Shown: piece after piece, positions 35,994 through 48,670 of the stretch
Position numbering within the stretch: position 1 is the first letter of the stretch
Layout: the number at the start of each line of letters is the position of its first letter
NCBI RefSeq assembly: GCF_028290495.1
Contig: NZ_JAQGJT010000069.1
Span: 1 to 64,000, forward strand
DNA length: 64,000 nt
Direction: 5' to 3'
From: Tardiphaga sp.
GTDB lineage: Bacteria > Pseudomonadota > Alphaproteobacteria > Rhizobiales > Xanthobacteraceae
Translations under genes and position numbers: made by a program
The notes under the pieces: model-generated
Databases searched by the model: none
Told to the model about the DNA's origin: nothing
The model's input: only the letters and a program-made list of their open reading frames with translations

Positions 35994-38137
35994 TCAAGCT
36001 ACCCGAAGAGGCTTATGCGATCGTCGAAGGTCGCCACTCCGATCCGTTCCACTATCTCGGCCCCCACAAGGAGGACGACCGCATGATCGTGCGCGCCTTC
36101 CTGCCTGAGGCGACCAATGTCGATGCGATCGACGATCATGGCGCGGCGACCACGCTGGAACGTGTCCACGAAGCCGGCCTGTTCGTCGGCCCGCTGGCCA
36201 ATGGCTCGACCAGATACCAGTTGCGCGCCAGATATGGCGACCGCACCGTCGATCTCGATGACCCCTATCGCTTCCCGGCGATCCTGACCGAATTCGACCT
36301 CTATCTGCTCGGTGAAGGCACGCATCAGCGACTGTACGACAAGCTCGGCGCGCACCCGATGACGCTGGAAGGCGTCAAGGGCGTCGGCTTCGTCGTGTTC
36401 GCGCCGAATGCACAGCGCGTCAGCGTGGTCGGCGACTTCAATTTCTGGAACCCGCGCCGGCATCCAATGCGCGTGCGCGGCAACGGCTACTGGGAGCTGT
36501 TCGTCCCGGCCGCGACTGCCGGCGACCATTACAAATTCGCCATCACCGGCCCGCAAGGCCAGCAACTGGCGCTGAAATCCGACCCGATGGCGTTCGAGGC
36601 GGAACTGCGTCCCTCGACCGCGTCGATCGTGCTGGACGAGACCAAGGTGCCGCATCCGCGATCCGCGCCAGCCGGCATCAACGCGCTCAACAAGCCGATG
36701 TCGATCTATGAAGTGCATCTGGGCTCGTGGCGCCGCAAGGGCGACGACAATGCCTGGCTGACTTACCGCGAGCTGGCGGAAACGTTGCCGCGCTATGCCC
36801 GCGAGCTCGGCTTCACCCATGTCGAATTCCTGCCGGTCAACGAGCATCCGTTCGACGGCTCATGGGGTTATCAGCCGACCGGCATGTTCGCGCCGACCAG
36901 CCGCTTTGGCACGCCGGAAGACTTTGCCGCGCTGATCGATGCATGCCACGCCGACGGCCTCGCCGTGCTGCTCGACTGGGTGCCCGGCCATTTCCCGGAT
37001 GATCCGCACGGCCTCGGCGTGTTCGACGGCACCGCGCTCTATGAACATGCCAATCCCTTGCAGGGCCGGCACATGGACTGGGGCACGCTGATCTACAATT
37101 ACGGTCGCACCGAAGTGGTCAATTTCCTGGTGTCGAACGCGCTGTTCTGGCTGGAGCGTTACAACATCGACGGGCTGCGCGTCGATGCCGTGGCCTCGAT
37201 GCTGTATCTCGACTACAGCCGGGAGGCCGGCGCCTGGATTCCCAACAAGTTTGGCGGCCGTGAAAATCTCGAGGCCGTCGCGTTTCTGCGCCGCTTCAAC
37301 ACCGAGGTCTACGCCAAATTCCCCAACGCCATGACGGCAGCGGAAGAATCCACCGCCTGGCCGCAGGTGTCGCGCCCGGTCGAATTTGGCGGGCTCGGCT
37401 TCGGCTACAAGTGGAACATGGGCTGGATGCACGACACGCTGAACTACATCAGCCAGGATCCGATCCATCGCAAATATCACCACGGCTCGATCCTGTTCGG
37501 CCTGCAATATGCGTTCTCGGAAAATTTCGTGCTGCCGCTGTCCCATGACGAAGTCGTGCACGGCAAGAAGTCGCTGATCGGCCGGATGCCCGGCGACGAC
37601 TGGCAGCGTTTTGCCAATCTGCGGGCGTATTACGCTTTCATGTTCGGCCACCCCGGCAAGAAGCTGATGTTCATGGGTTGCGAATTCGCCCAGGAACGTG
37701 AGTGGAATCACGACCGTTCGCTGGACTGGCACCTGCTGGAGCAGGACAAGCACAAGGGCATCCAGTCGCTGGTGCGCGATCTCAATGAGCTTTACCGCAA
37801 CCAGCCGGCGCTGCACGAGCTGGATTGCGACCCCGCCGGCTTCGAGTGGGTCATTACGGAAGACGCCGCCAGCAACGTTTTCGCGTGGCTGCGCAAGGGC
37901 GCCAATCCCCGCGCGCAATGCCTTGTGGTGGTGAATTTTTCGCCCAACGTCTATCGCGACTACAAGGTCCGGGTGCCGTTCCCCTGCAAATGGAGGGAGG
38001 TGCTGAACTCCGATGCCGGGATTTACGGCGGCAGCAATGTCGGCAATGCTGGTGAGGTGCGGACCGCCGGGCTGGTACCGGAGCTGAGCCTCACTCTGCC
38101 GCCGCTGGCCGCTATCTTTCTCGTACCGGAATTCTAG
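35990..38137 (+). CDS. glgB: 1,4-alpha-glucan branching enzyme
   Basis: 715 residues. An amino-terminal beta-sandwich ([13 protein letters not shown]) precedes the CBM48 region ([20 protein letters not shown]) and the GH13 barrel with nucleophile Asp in [19 protein letters not shown], acid Glu in [10 protein letters not shown] and [20 protein letters not shown]. It moves glucan segments to alpha-1,6 branch points. Overlap with treS-mak (ATGA) ties it to linear glucan synthesis by GlgE. There is no glgA or glgC in the window, so here the branched glucan is apparently built by the GlgE route. Confidence 0.96.
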   Translation: MIKLPEEAYAIVEGRHSDPFHYLGPHKEDDRMIVRAFLPEATNVDAIDDHGAATTLERVHEAGLFVGPLANGSTRYQLRARYGDRTVDLDDPYRFPAILTEFDLYLLGEGTHQRLYDKLGAHPMTLEGVKGVGFVVFAPNAQRVSVVGDFNFWNPRRHPMRVRGNGYWELFVPAATAGDHYKFAITGPQGQQLALKSDPMAFEAELRPSTASIVLDETKVPHPRSAPAGINALNKPMSIYEVHLGSWRRKGDDNAWLTYRELAETLPRYARELGFTHVEFLPVNEHPFDGSWGYQPTGMFAPTSRFGTPEDFAALIDACHADGLAVLLDWVPGHFPDDPHGLGVFDGTALYEHANPLQGRHMDWGTLIYNYGRTEVVNFLVSNALFWLERYNIDGLRVDAVASMLYLDYSREAGAWIPNKFGGRENLEAVAFLRRFNTEVYAKFPNAMTAAEESTAWPQVSRPVEFGGLGFGYKWNMGWMHDTLNYISQDPIHRKYHHGSILFGLQYAFSENFVLPLSHDEVVHGKKSLIGRMPGDDWQRFANLRAYYAFMFGHPGKKLMFMGCEFAQEREWNHDRSLDWHLLEQDKHKGIQSLVRDLNELYRNQPALHELDCDPAGFEWVITEDAASNVFAWLRKGANPRAQCLVVVNFSPNVYRDYKVRVPFPCKWREVLNSDAGIYGGSNVGNAGEVRTAGLVPELSLTLPPLAAIFLVPEF

Positions 38138-38139
38138 AC

Positions 38140-40214
<2,075 letters not shown>

Positions 40215-40218
<4 letters not shown>

Positions 40219-41984
40219 ATGAGCGAGCGTTCGGGCCGCGCCTCACCCCGACCGGCGCAGTGTTCCGGCTGTGGGCGCCGGCTGCAAAGCGCGTCGATGT
40301 GTTGCTCGACAAATTTTATCCGCTTGTGCGCAGTGACGACGGCTGGTTCTCGGCCGAAGTGCCCGGCGTCACGGCCGGCGCCACCTACCGTTTCCATATC
40401 GACGGCGCCGACAACGTGCCGGACCCCGCCTCCTCGTTCCAGCCACAGGACATCGCTGGCCCCAGCGAGGTGATCGACCACTCTTCTTTTCCGTGGAAGG
40501 CCACCGGCTGGCGGGGCCGGCCCTGGGAAGAGACCGTGCTGATCGAGACCCATGTCGGCAGCTTCACGCCGGAAGGCACCTACCTTGCGATGATCGAGAG
40601 GCTTGACCATCTGGTTGCCACCGGGATCACCGCGCTGGAAATGATGCCGCTGGCGGATTTTGCCGGCCGACGCAACTGGGGCTATGACGGCGTGCTGTGG
40701 TATGCGCCGGATGGCATGTTCGGCCGCCCCGAGGATCTCAAGACGCTGATCGACGAGGCGCATCTGCGCGGCCTTATGGTGTTCCTCGATGTCGTCTACA
40801 ACCACTTCGGCCCGGAGGGGAATTACCTCGGCAGCTACGCGCCGGAGTTCTTCGGCGAAGCCCATACGCCGTGGGGCGCGGCGATCAACTACCAGCTTCC
40901 GCAGGTCCGTGCTTTTGCGATCGAGAATGCGGTGTCGTGGCTGCGCGACTATCGCTTCGACGGACTGCGGCTCGATGCCGTGCACACGATTCCCGAACAG
41001 GGCGAAATCCCGATGCTGCACGAACTCAGCTGCGAGGTCGGCAAGCTGGCCTCGGAGACCGGCCGCTGGATTCACCTGGTGCTGGAGAACGACGACAATA
41101 AAGCGTCGCTGCTCGACCCTGCCACCAATCCGCCGTGTGGCAAGTTTCGCGCGCAGTGGAACGACGACTATCACCACGCCTGGCACGTGCTGCTGACCGA
41201 CGAAGACAACGGCTATTACAGCGACTACGCGCCTCGCCCGATCGACCACGTGGTGCGCACGCTGTCCTCCGGCTTCGCCTATCAGGGCGAGCCTTCGGCG
41301 CATCGCGATGGCGCCCCGCGCGGCGAGCCGAGCGGAGAACTGGAGCCGTCCGGTTTCGTCAACTTCCTGCAGAACCACGACCAGATCGGCAACCGCGCGC
41401 TTGGCGACCGCCTCGAGGCTATCGCCAAGCCAAAGGCGATCGAGGCAGCGCTTGCGATCACGCTGCTGGCGCCGATGGTGCCGATGCTGTTCCAAGGTGA
41501 TGAATGGGGCGCGAAGACGCCGTTCCCGTTCTTCTGCGACTTCAAGGGCGACCTCGCCGAAGCGGTTCGTCAGGGCCGCAAGAGGGAATTCGCCGGCGCT
41601 TACGAGAAATACGGCAACAACATTCCCGACCCGCTCGACGAGTCGACGTTCCGCTCTGCCGTGCTCGACTGGAGAGACCTCGACGAAGCCGCCGGCCAGC
41701 GACGGCTGGCGCTGGTGCGCGAACTTCTGGCTTTGCGCCGGCATCACATCATGCCGCGGCTCAAGGGCACGCGCTTCGGCGATGCCCAGGCCGCCGACAA
41801 CGGCATCCTGAAAGCACACTGGAGGATGGGGGACGGCGCTACGCTGCATCTGCTGGCCAATCTCTCCGACCGCGCAATCGCCGGGGAGCACCAGCCCTGG
41901 CCCGGCACCAAGCTATGGGGCAGCGACGTCGCCAACGTCGTGGTACCGTGGTCGGTGCACTGGCGAATAGACGAGGCATCATGA
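40215..41984 (+). CDS. treZ: Malto-oligosyltrehalose trehalohydrolase
   Basis: 589 residues from the ATG overlapping the glgX stop. Amino-terminal domain FGPRLTPTGAVFRLWAPAAK, then LIETHVGSFTPEGTYLAMIE, VYNHFGPEGNYLGSYAPEFF, nucleophile Asp in FDGLRLDAVHTIPEQ, acid Glu in LVLENDDNKASLLD, and FLQNHDQIGNRALGDRL. It releases trehalose from malto-oligosyltrehalose made by TreY, the adjacent gene. Longer upstream frame extensions are inside glgX and were rejected. Confidence 0.95.
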
Positions 41985-44758
41985 GTGCCGCTATCCCGAT
42001 TGCCACCTACCGCATCCAGCTGACCGGCGCGTTCACCTTCGACCACGCCGCGGCGATCGTGCCTTACCTGAAATCACTGGGCATCACGCATCTCTACGCC
42101 TCACCGTTTCTGAAAGCGCGCGCCGGCAGCACGCATGGCTATGACATCGTCGATCACACCCGGTTCAATCCCGAACTCGGCGGCGAGGAAGGCTTCGAGC
42201 GCCTCAGCGCCGAACTGAAGAAGAACGATATCGGACTCATCCTGGATTTCGTGCCGAACCATGTCGGCGTGCATTTCGCCGATAATCCGTGGTGGCTGAG
42301 CGTACTGGAATGGGGCGAGGCCTCGCCGCATGCCGTCTCTTTCGACATCGACTGGGACACCCTGCCCTACCGCGCCCGCGGCGGCGTACTGCTGCCGATC
42401 ATCGGCAGCTCCTACGGACAGGCACTCGACAGCGGCGAGATCGAACTGAAATTCGACGCGACCGAAGGCAGCTTCTCGGCGTGGTATTTCGAGCACCGCC
42501 TGCCGATCGCGCCGGAGCGCTACAGCGAGATCCTGCGTGCCGTCATCAAGGAGGCCGATGCAGCGGAGACGCCGGCCGGCCGGGCGATCCTCGACCTCGC
42601 CTCACGCTACAAGGGGTTGCGGCATCCGAACCTCGCGGAAGCGCCGGGCTTCAAGCAGGAACTCGCTGCCGTTCCCGGCGGCGCCGAACTGATCGAGCGC
42701 GGCCTCGACGCCTACCTTGCCGGCCCGGACCGCCCCGTGCAAATCCAGACGTTGCACAATCTGCTGGAGCGCCAGCACTACAAGCTCGGCCAGTGGCGAC
42801 TGGCCTCCAGCGAGATCAACTATCGCCGCTTCTTCGACGTCAACGCGCTGGCCGGGCTGCGCGTAGAGGATGCCGGTACTTTCTATGCAATCCACACGCT
42901 GGTGAAGCGTCTGATCGCGGAAGACAAGTTGCAAGGCCTGCGGCTCGATCATATCGACGGGCTGCGCGACCCCGCGCAGTATTTCCAGCGACTGCGACGG
43001 CTGATCCGCGACGCACAGGTCGACAAGTCAAAGCCGCTCTACGTGTTGATCGAGAAGATCCTCGGCGAGAACGAAAAACTGGTGCAGCTCGCCGGCGTGC
43101 ACGGCACCACCGGCTACGAATGGCTCAACGCCATCACCCAGGTGCTGGTAGATGAGAAGGGGCTGGAGCCGCTCGACGAGATCTGGCGACAGGTCAGCAA
43201 TACCTCGCCGAAATTTGCGCCGCTGCTGCGCGAATCCAAGCTGCGCGTGCTGGAAACGCTACTGCTGAGCGAATTCACCGTGCTGACGCGCCTGCTGGCG
43301 CGGATCGCCGGCGGGCATTATTCGACCCGCGACTTCTCCGCCGACACGCTGCGGCAGGCATTCGAGCTCTACGTGCTGCACTTCCCGGTCTACCGCACCT
43401 ATCTCACCGCCGCAGGCCCCTCGGCGCTCGACCGCGAGCTGATCTCGACCACCATCGAGAAGGCGCGCGCCGACTGGTTCGGCGCTGACGAGGGCCTGTT
43501 CGACTTCCTGCGCGACGCGCTGACGCTCGATCTGTTAAAGCCCGGCCGCGTCACTCACAGCAAGCCGCGGGTGCGCCGCTTCGCACTGAAGGTGCAGCAG
43601 TTCACCGGGCCGACGATGGCCAAATCGCTCGAAGACACCGCGTTCTATCGCTACCATCGCCTGCTGGCGCTCAACGAAGTCGGCAGCGATCCAGCGGCAA
43701 AGGCGATGCCGCTTGGCGATTTCCACGCTATGATGGCGACGCGCGCGAAAGAGTGGCCGCACGGCATGACGGCGACCGCGACGCATGACACCAAGCGCGG
43801 CGAGGACGCCCGCGCGCGACAACTGGCGCTGGCTGAAATGCCCGGCGAGTGGGCCAGTGCAGTCAGCCGCTGGAAGGTTCTGAACGCGCCGCATCTGGTT
43901 GTTGACGGTGAGATGCGCGCGCCCTCGGCATCGTTCGAATATATGTTGTATCAGACACTGCTCGGCGCGTGGCCGCTGGAAAAGCGCGACGGCACGTTCC
44001 TGGAGCGCATGCAGGCCTACGCGCTGAAAGCGGCGCGCGAGGGCAAGCAGGAAACCAGCTGGCTCAATCCCAACGACGCCTACGAGAAGGGATTGCAGCT
44101 GTTTCTCGAACGCATCCTCGATCCCACGCAATCCCGCGAATTCCTGGAAGCGCTGGAGACCTTCGCGAAGCGCACGTCGCTGCTCGGCGCATTGAATTCG
44201 CTGAGCCAGATCACGCTGAAGGCGACAATGCCCGGCGTGCCGGACTTCTACCAGGGCACCGAGCTCTGGGATTTCTCGCTGGTCGATCCCGACAACCGCC
44301 GCCCGGTCAACTTCAGGCAGCGTGCCGCCATTCTGGCCAAGCTCCAGCAGCCCGACTGGGCCGCACTGGCGCAGTATTGGGACAACGGCCACATCAAGCT
44401 GGCCTGGACGCGCGAACTGATCCGGCTGCGCTCCGAGATGGCCGACGTGTTCACGCTTGGTGACTACGTGCCGCTGGAAGTAACGGGGCCGCATGCCGGC
44501 CACGTCATCGCCTTTGCGCGCCGCCGCCATCGCGAGGCCGCCATAGTGGTGGTCGGCCGCTCGTTCGGCGCGTTGACGCAAGGCGGCCGCACCTGGCCCG
44601 CCAATGATGCCATCGACGCCAACGTGCCGGCACCGGGCTATGCGATCAAGGGAATGGAGAACAGCGACGCCGGCCTCAGCGTCGCCGGGTTGTTGAAAGG
44701 CATGCCGGTCGCGGTCGTGAAAGCCCGCGCGCCTGCCGCGGCTTCGCGCCGGCGTTAA
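41981..44758 (+). CDS. treY: Malto-oligosyltrehalose synthase
   Basis: 925 residues, ATG overlapping the treZ stop. Characteristic amino terminus IPIATYRIQLTGAFTFDHAA and LYASPFLKARAGSTHGYDIV, nucleophile region LQGLRLDHIDGLRDPAQYFQ, YVLIEKILGENEKLVQL, and the large insertion domain typical of TreY with TATHDTKRGEDARAR late in the barrel. It turns the reducing end of a malto-oligosaccharide into an alpha,alpha-1,1 trehalose linkage. Last gene of the operon. Confidence 0.96.
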   Translation: MSAAIPIATYRIQLTGAFTFDHAAAIVPYLKSLGITHLYASPFLKARAGSTHGYDIVDHTRFNPELGGEEGFERLSAELKKNDIGLILDFVPNHVGVHFADNPWWLSVLEWGEASPHAVSFDIDWDTLPYRARGGVLLPIIGSSYGQALDSGEIELKFDATEGSFSAWYFEHRLPIAPERYSEILRAVIKEADAAETPAGRAILDLASRYKGLRHPNLAEAPGFKQELAAVPGGAELIERGLDAYLAGPDRPVQIQTLHNLLERQHYKLGQWRLASSEINYRRFFDVNALAGLRVEDAGTFYAIHTLVKRLIAEDKLQGLRLDHIDGLRDPAQYFQRLRRLIRDAQVDKSKPLYVLIEKILGENEKLVQLAGVHGTTGYEWLNAITQVLVDEKGLEPLDEIWRQVSNTSPKFAPLLRESKLRVLETLLLSEFTVLTRLLARIAGGHYSTRDFSADTLRQAFELYVLHFPVYRTYLTAAGPSALDRELISTTIEKARADWFGADEGLFDFLRDALTLDLLKPGRVTHSKPRVRRFALKVQQFTGPTMAKSLEDTAFYRYHRLLALNEVGSDPAAKAMPLGDFHAMMATRAKEWPHGMTATATHDTKRGEDARARQLALAEMPGEWASAVSRWKVLNAPHLVVDGEMRAPSASFEYMLYQTLLGAWPLEKRDGTFLERMQAYALKAAREGKQETSWLNPNDAYEKGLQLFLERILDPTQSREFLEALETFAKRTSLLGALNSLSQITLKATMPGVPDFYQGTELWDFSLVDPDNRRPVNFRQRAAILAKLQQPDWAALAQYWDNGHIKLAWTRELIRLRSEMADVFTLGDYVPLEVTGPHAGHVIAFARRRHREAAIVVVGRSFGALTQGGRTWPANDAIDANVPAPGYAIKGMENSDAGLSVAGLLKGMPVAVVKARAPAAASRRR

Positions 44759-44778
44759 ACGCGACTGCAACGATCCAC

Positions 44779-44812
44779 AAAAAGGCCGCCCGGGATCGAC
44801 GGCCGGGCGGCC
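44779..44812 (-). terminator. Intrinsic terminator for the leftward PHA-system gene
   Basis: Perfect 10-bp arms GGCCGCCCGG (44784-44793) and CCGGGCGGCC (44803-44812). Five A residues at 44779-44783 become a U-run on the minus strand, so it should stop transcription leaving the gene at 44959-45270. No T-run follows on the plus strand, though the stem may still serve treY. Confidence 0.7.
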
Positions 44813-44958
44813 AGGCGGATGTCGTGCCGACTCGCGAAGTTCGGTTCCCTTCTTCCGCACCTGTCAAAAAGTTCGCACCAAATTGTTTGCAACTGGTTGA
44901 TAGTTGGCTCACGAAAATCTCATTCCGCAGTGCAGTTACCGATGACGCACAGCAGCAA

Positions 44959-45270
44959 TCAGCCCTTCTTCGTGAGCAATAGATTGCCGCGCGACTTGAT
45001 CGCGGCCTGCGCCACTTCGGCAAAACGTTGCAGCAGCCACGGCAGCGTCACTTCGACAGTGACGTGATCCTCGGCGACATCGACATGGCCGGAAGCGACC
45101 TGCCCCATCGCGCGGACGCGAAAGATCATGCGATCGCCTTCCCAACGTTCCTCATCGACCTTGAGCACCGGCACGCTGGTGGCGGCCTTGGTCAGGCCGG
45201 TCTTGAGGCGACGGCAGGCTTCCTCGCGGCCAAGGCGGTGCGGGATGGAAACGACAAGCGGTGCGGACAT
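44959..45270 (-). CDS. Polyhydroxyalkanoic acid system family protein
   Basis: 103 residues. The pattern PLVVSIPHRLGREEACRRLK, VDEERWEGDRMIFRVRAMGQ, and DHVTVEVTLPWLLQRFAEV matches the short proteins annotated as PHA granule-region family. Compact alpha/beta, without membrane segment. Its precise role is not established; no phaC, phaP or phaR is visible here. Convergent with treY, with a terminator in between. Confidence 0.75.
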   Translation of the reverse strand: MSAPLVVSIPHRLGREEACRRLKTGLTKAATSVPVLKVDEERWEGDRMIFRVRAMGQVASGHVDVAEDHVTVEVTLPWLLQRFAEVAQAAIKSRGNLLLTKKG

Positions 45271-45364
45271 CGGACATTCCTCGAAAACAGCGCGATCCTA
45301 CGCAACGCATGTAAGCGCGCGTGGTGCCGAAAAAAGCCCTTGGCGCGGCTCAGGTTTCGCCGAT

Positions 45365-45389
45365 GGAACTTTAGTCGCAACAGCGCGTT
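45365..45389 (+). promoter_or_regulatory. Candidate EcfG-type promoter for the DUF3309 gene
   Basis: GGAAC (45365-45369), 16-bp spacer, CGTT (45386-45389): a perfect EcfG consensus, 56 bp before the DUF3309 start codon. Confidence 0.65.
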
Positions 45390-45444
45390 TTTGTCGCATG
45401 AAGGCAGACGAGTTCGTGCCGCCTGCCAGGCTGAGGAGAAGTCC

Positions 45445-45609
45445 ATGTCACTCGGAACAATCATTCTTATCATTCTCGTCATCGCCTTGCTCGGCGGCTT
45501 TTCCGGCATCGGCGGCGGTCCGTTCTATGGCACCGGCTATTACGGCGGCGGCGGTCTCGGCCTGATCGTGGTGATCTTGCTGATCCTGTTGCTGCTCGGC
45601 AAACTGTAA
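45445..45609 (+). CDS. Small membrane protein, DUF3309 family
   Basis: 54 residues from the ATG after GAGGAG. It starts MSLGTIILIILVIALLGGF, continues through a Gly/Tyr-rich loop (YGTGYYGGGG) and ends in a second hydrophobic helix (LIVVILLILLLLGKL). This is the DUF3309 layout of two membrane helices with a glycine-rich turn. Function unknown, but such proteins are frequent members of alphaproteobacterial stress regulons, in line with the promoter upstream. Confidence 0.85.
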   Translation: MSLGTIILIILVIALLGGFSGIGGGPFYGTGYYGGGGLGLIVVILLILLLLGKL

Positions 45610-45713
45610 GCTTTGATCCTTTGTCTGCACCGCGCGGTCCGGAAACGGGCCGCGCGGTTTTATGTGGTGAGTGCAAGCAGGCTTCGCGACGCGAGTCAGT
45701 CCACCCGCTCGGT

Positions 45714-45813
45714 GTCATCACCCGCGCAGGCGGGTGATCCAGTACACGCAAGACGAATGTTCAAAGCAAAGGCCGACGTGTACTGGGTCGCCCGGTCAAG
45801 CCGGGCGATGACA
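45714..45813. repeat. Dispersed inverted-repeat element in a convergent gap
   Basis: Left part TCACCCGCGCAGGCGGGTGA is a hairpin by itself, followed by CCAGTACACG; the right part begins CGTGTACTGG and ends in a second hairpin (GCCCGG-tcaag-CCGGGC) and GATGACAG. The two halves are inverted around about 45760. It fills the gap between the DUF3309 gene and ligD. Confidence 0.75.
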
Positions 45814-45829
45814 GCAGTTTATGTGGAAG

Positions 45830-48523
45830 CTACTTCCCCGGTTTCTTGATCGCCGGCTTCAACGGCCTTGCGGCCTCGTCATAGCCGCCCCACGCTTTGG
45901 TCTTCTTCAGCAACGCCGGCACGCTGCGTATGGTGAATTTCCGCGGGTCGAGATCGCTACGCAACTGCGCCCAGCTCAGCGGCATCGACACCGTGGCGCC
46001 GTCGCGGGCGCGGGGCGACAGCACGGCGACCGCGGTCGACATGCGGTCGTTGCGCAGATAATCGAGGAAGATTTTTCCACCGCGCAGCTTCTTCGACATG
46101 TTGATCAGGTAGCGATCCGGATCGTCATCGACCATCTGCTGGCAGACGCCCTGCGCAAAGGCCTTTGCGACCTTCCAGTCCACCCTGTCTTTTGCGCCAT
46201 AGGCCAGCGGCGTCACCACATGCAGGCCCTTGCCGCCGGTTGTCTTGCAGAAGCACTCCAGACCAAGCGCCGTCAGCCGCTCGCGCATTTCGCGCGCGGC
46301 GTCCATCACCACTGAGAATTCAACATCGGGGGCGGGATCGAGATCGAATACCAGCCGGCCCGGCACTTCAGGCAGGTCCGGCGCGCAATTCCACGGATGC
46401 AATTCCAGCCCGCCGATCTGCGCCACCGCCGCCAGGCCTTCGACGCGGTCGATCTGCAGATAGGGTTTGCGGTCGCCGGAGACTTTCACGAGCTCCAGCA
46501 GGTTCGAGGTCCCCGGCATCGCGTGGCGCTGGAAGAACATCTGATGGCCCTTGATGCCATCCGGCGCGCGTATGATCGAACACGGCCGCCCCTTGAGATG
46601 ACCGATCATCCAGCCGCCGACCGCCTCGAAATATTCGGCGAGGTCGCGCTTCGTCACCGGCTTGCCGTCAAAGGCGTCTGGCCACAGCTCCTTGTCGGGC
46701 TTGGAGATCGCCACGCCCATCACAGTCGCCGAGTTGCTCGATGGTTTCGCGGGCGTGGCCCTGGCCGGCGCTTTCTTCGAAGGTGCGGCCTTTTTCGCGC
46801 GCGGCTTGGGCTCGGCGAGTTCAGTCTTCTTCGGCGTTTCGGCCTCGACCTCCGCGGCCGGCTTGTCCTGCCGCACCCCCTTGAACGAGGCCTGCCGCAC
46901 CAGGCCGGCGCCGGTGAAGCCGGCGAACTCGATCTCCGCCACCAGTTCAGGTTTGAGCCAGTGCACCTCGCGGCCGCCCGGCGGCGTCTGCTTACCACCG
47001 AACGGGCTGGTGTTGGCCGCCGCCTTCCTCAGCGCCGGCATGATCGCCTTCACCTTGACCTGGCCGAAGCCGGTACCGACCACGCCGACATAGGCCAGGT
47101 GATCGCCGCGGTGCACGCCCACCATCAGCGAGCGGAATTTTCCGGCGTTGCCCTTCCACGCCCCGATCACGACCTCATGACCGGCGCGGCACTTCGCCTT
47201 GGACCAGTTATCGGATCGGCCGGACACGTAGGTCGATGACAGTTTCTTGGAGACGATGCCTTCCAGCGACAATCTGCACGCTGATTGCAGGATGGCGTCG
47301 CCGCCGGTCTCGAAATGATCGACGTAGCGGATCAGGCCCTGCTTGCGTTTGCCGCTGCTGGACTCGAGCAAGTTCTTCAACCGCGCCTTGCGCTGATCGA
47401 GCGACAACTTGCGCAGATCCTCGCCATCGGCGAACAACAGGTCGAACACGAAGAAGATCAGCGTGTCGGTTCTGCCGTCGGACAGCGCCGCCTGGAGCGC
47501 CGCGAAATCCGGCGCGCCCCGGGAATCCAGCCCCACGATCTCGCCGTCGATGATCGCATCCGGCAGCCCGGCGGCCTCGTCGGCGATGGCCTGGAATCTA
47601 GCGGTCCAGTCCAGCCCCTTGCGGGTCTTCAGCGTAGCCACACCGTCTTCGGTGCGGAGCTGCATGCGGTAGCCGTCGAACTTGATCTCATGCACCCAGC
47701 CGGCGGCGGAAGGCGGCCGCTCCACGGAGATGCAAAGCTGCGGGGCGACGAAGCCCGGCATCGCGGTGACCTTCTTCGGCTTTGGCGACTTCGCGCTGGC
47801 CTTCTCCGCTACGGTTTTCACCGCTGCGGTTTTCACCGTCTTGCCGGCACGCTCGTCCGCCGCCGGGCCTTGGCTGGAATCCCAGACGGCATCGGCTTTG
47901 GTCCTGGCAGACTTGCCGGTCATGAACGGCTTGGGCGCTTTCCCCCTACCGGCGGCGATGTCGGCCATCGACCGCCCGGAAGCCACGGACGCATCCGCAT
48001 CAAGGACCTTGTTGTCCTTCCCCTCTTTGACGAACTCGTCGCGGTGCTTGATCAGCAGCCAGTTGGTGCGCTTGCCGCCATTGCGGTCGTGCTTCATCCG
48101 CACCAGCACGAAGCCGCCGTGCAGCTTGTCGCCTTCCAGTGTGAATTTCAGGTCGCCCTTCTTGAAGCCCTGTTCGGGATTGTCGGATTCCCAGTAGCCG
48201 CGGTCCCACAACTGCACCGTGCCGCCGCCATATTGCCCCCGGGGGATGGTGCCCTCGAAGTCGCCGTAATCCAGCGGATGGTCTTCGACCTCGACGGCCA
48301 GCCGCTTGTCGGCGGGATCGAGCGACGGCCCGCGCGTCACCGCCCAGGACTTGAACACGCCGCCCCATTCCAGCCGGAGGTCGTAATGCAGCCTGGTCGC
48401 ATCATGCTTCTGGATCACAAAACGCCGCCGCTTCGAGCGCGCCACCGCGGCGTCGCCGGAGGGCTCCTGCGTCTGCCCGAAGTCGCGCTTCTTGCGGTAC
48501 AAAGAAAGCTGTTTGTCGACCAC
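45830..48523 (-). CDS. ligD: Multifunctional ATP-dependent DNA ligase LigD (NHEJ)
   Basis: 897 residues from a GTG. Domain order is phosphoesterase, ligase, polymerase. The 3'-phosphoesterase (about 10-160) has [20 protein letters not shown]; the ligase (about 245-545) has the adenylated Lys in [11 protein letters not shown] and [11 protein letters not shown]; the primase-polymerase (about 600-890) has [13 protein letters not shown] with the catalytic aspartates. A Lys/Ala/Pro-rich linker of roughly 55 residues separates ligase and polymerase, and another follows the phosphoesterase. LigD resects, fills and seals double-strand breaks brought together by Ku, which is encoded divergently 147 bp away. 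Confidence 0.95.
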   Translation of the reverse strand: MVDKQLSLYRKKRDFGQTQEPSGDAAVARSKRRRFVIQKHDATRLHYDLRLEWGGVFKSWAVTRGPSLDPADKRLAVEVEDHPLDYGDFEGTIPRGQYGGGTVQLWDRGYWESDNPEQGFKKGDLKFTLEGDKLHGGFVLVRMKHDRNGGKRTNWLLIKHRDEFVKEGKDNKVLDADASVASGRSMADIAAGRGKAPKPFMTGKSARTKADAVWDSSQGPAADERAGKTVKTAAVKTVAEKASAKSPKPKKVTAMPGFVAPQLCISVERPPSAAGWVHEIKFDGYRMQLRTEDGVATLKTRKGLDWTARFQAIADEAAGLPDAIIDGEIVGLDSRGAPDFAALQAALSDGRTDTLIFFVFDLLFADGEDLRKLSLDQRKARLKNLLESSSGKRKQGLIRYVDHFETGGDAILQSACRLSLEGIVSKKLSSTYVSGRSDNWSKAKCRAGHEVVIGAWKGNAGKFRSLMVGVHRGDHLAYVGVVGTGFGQVKVKAIMPALRKAAANTSPFGGKQTPPGGREVHWLKPELVAEIEFAGFTGAGLVRQASFKGVRQDKPAAEVEAETPKKTELAEPKPRAKKAAPSKKAPARATPAKPSSNSATVMGVAISKPDKELWPDAFDGKPVTKRDLAEYFEAVGGWMIGHLKGRPCSIIRAPDGIKGHQMFFQRHAMPGTSNLLELVKVSGDRKPYLQIDRVEGLAAVAQIGGLELHPWNCAPDLPEVPGRLVFDLDPAPDVEFSVVMDAAREMRERLTALGLECFCKTTGGKGLHVVTPLAYGAKDRVDWKVAKAFAQGVCQQMVDDDPDRYLINMSKKLRGGKIFLDYLRNDRMSTAVAVLSPRARDGATVSMPLSWAQLRSDLDPRKFTIRSVPALLKKTKAWGGYDEAARPLKPAIKKPGK

Positions 48524-48565
48524 GGAAATACCCCGCTGACACTACCCGGCCAAGTGTTCCGGCCC

Positions 48566-48590
48566 GGAACCAAAACCAGCAATTGCCGTT
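48566..48590 (+). promoter_or_regulatory. Candidate EcfG-type promoter for ku
   Basis: GGAAC (48566-48570), 16-bp spacer, CGTT (48587-48590), a perfect EcfG consensus 80 bp before the ku start codon. Stress-sigma control of a ku gene has been described in Sinorhizobium (RpoE2), which supports the reading. Confidence 0.65.
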
Positions 48591-48670
48591 GAAGTTCCCA
48601 GACTATCCCGCCTGCGCAAGGCTTTGCTGCGTCGTGGGCCACATTCAGTACCTGAGTTGGAGGACGTAGC

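Noticed and set aside
44784..44812. Rho-independent terminator for treY on the plus strand
   Set aside because: The stem is followed by AGGCGGATG without a T-run; the A-run on the left makes it a minus-strand terminator.
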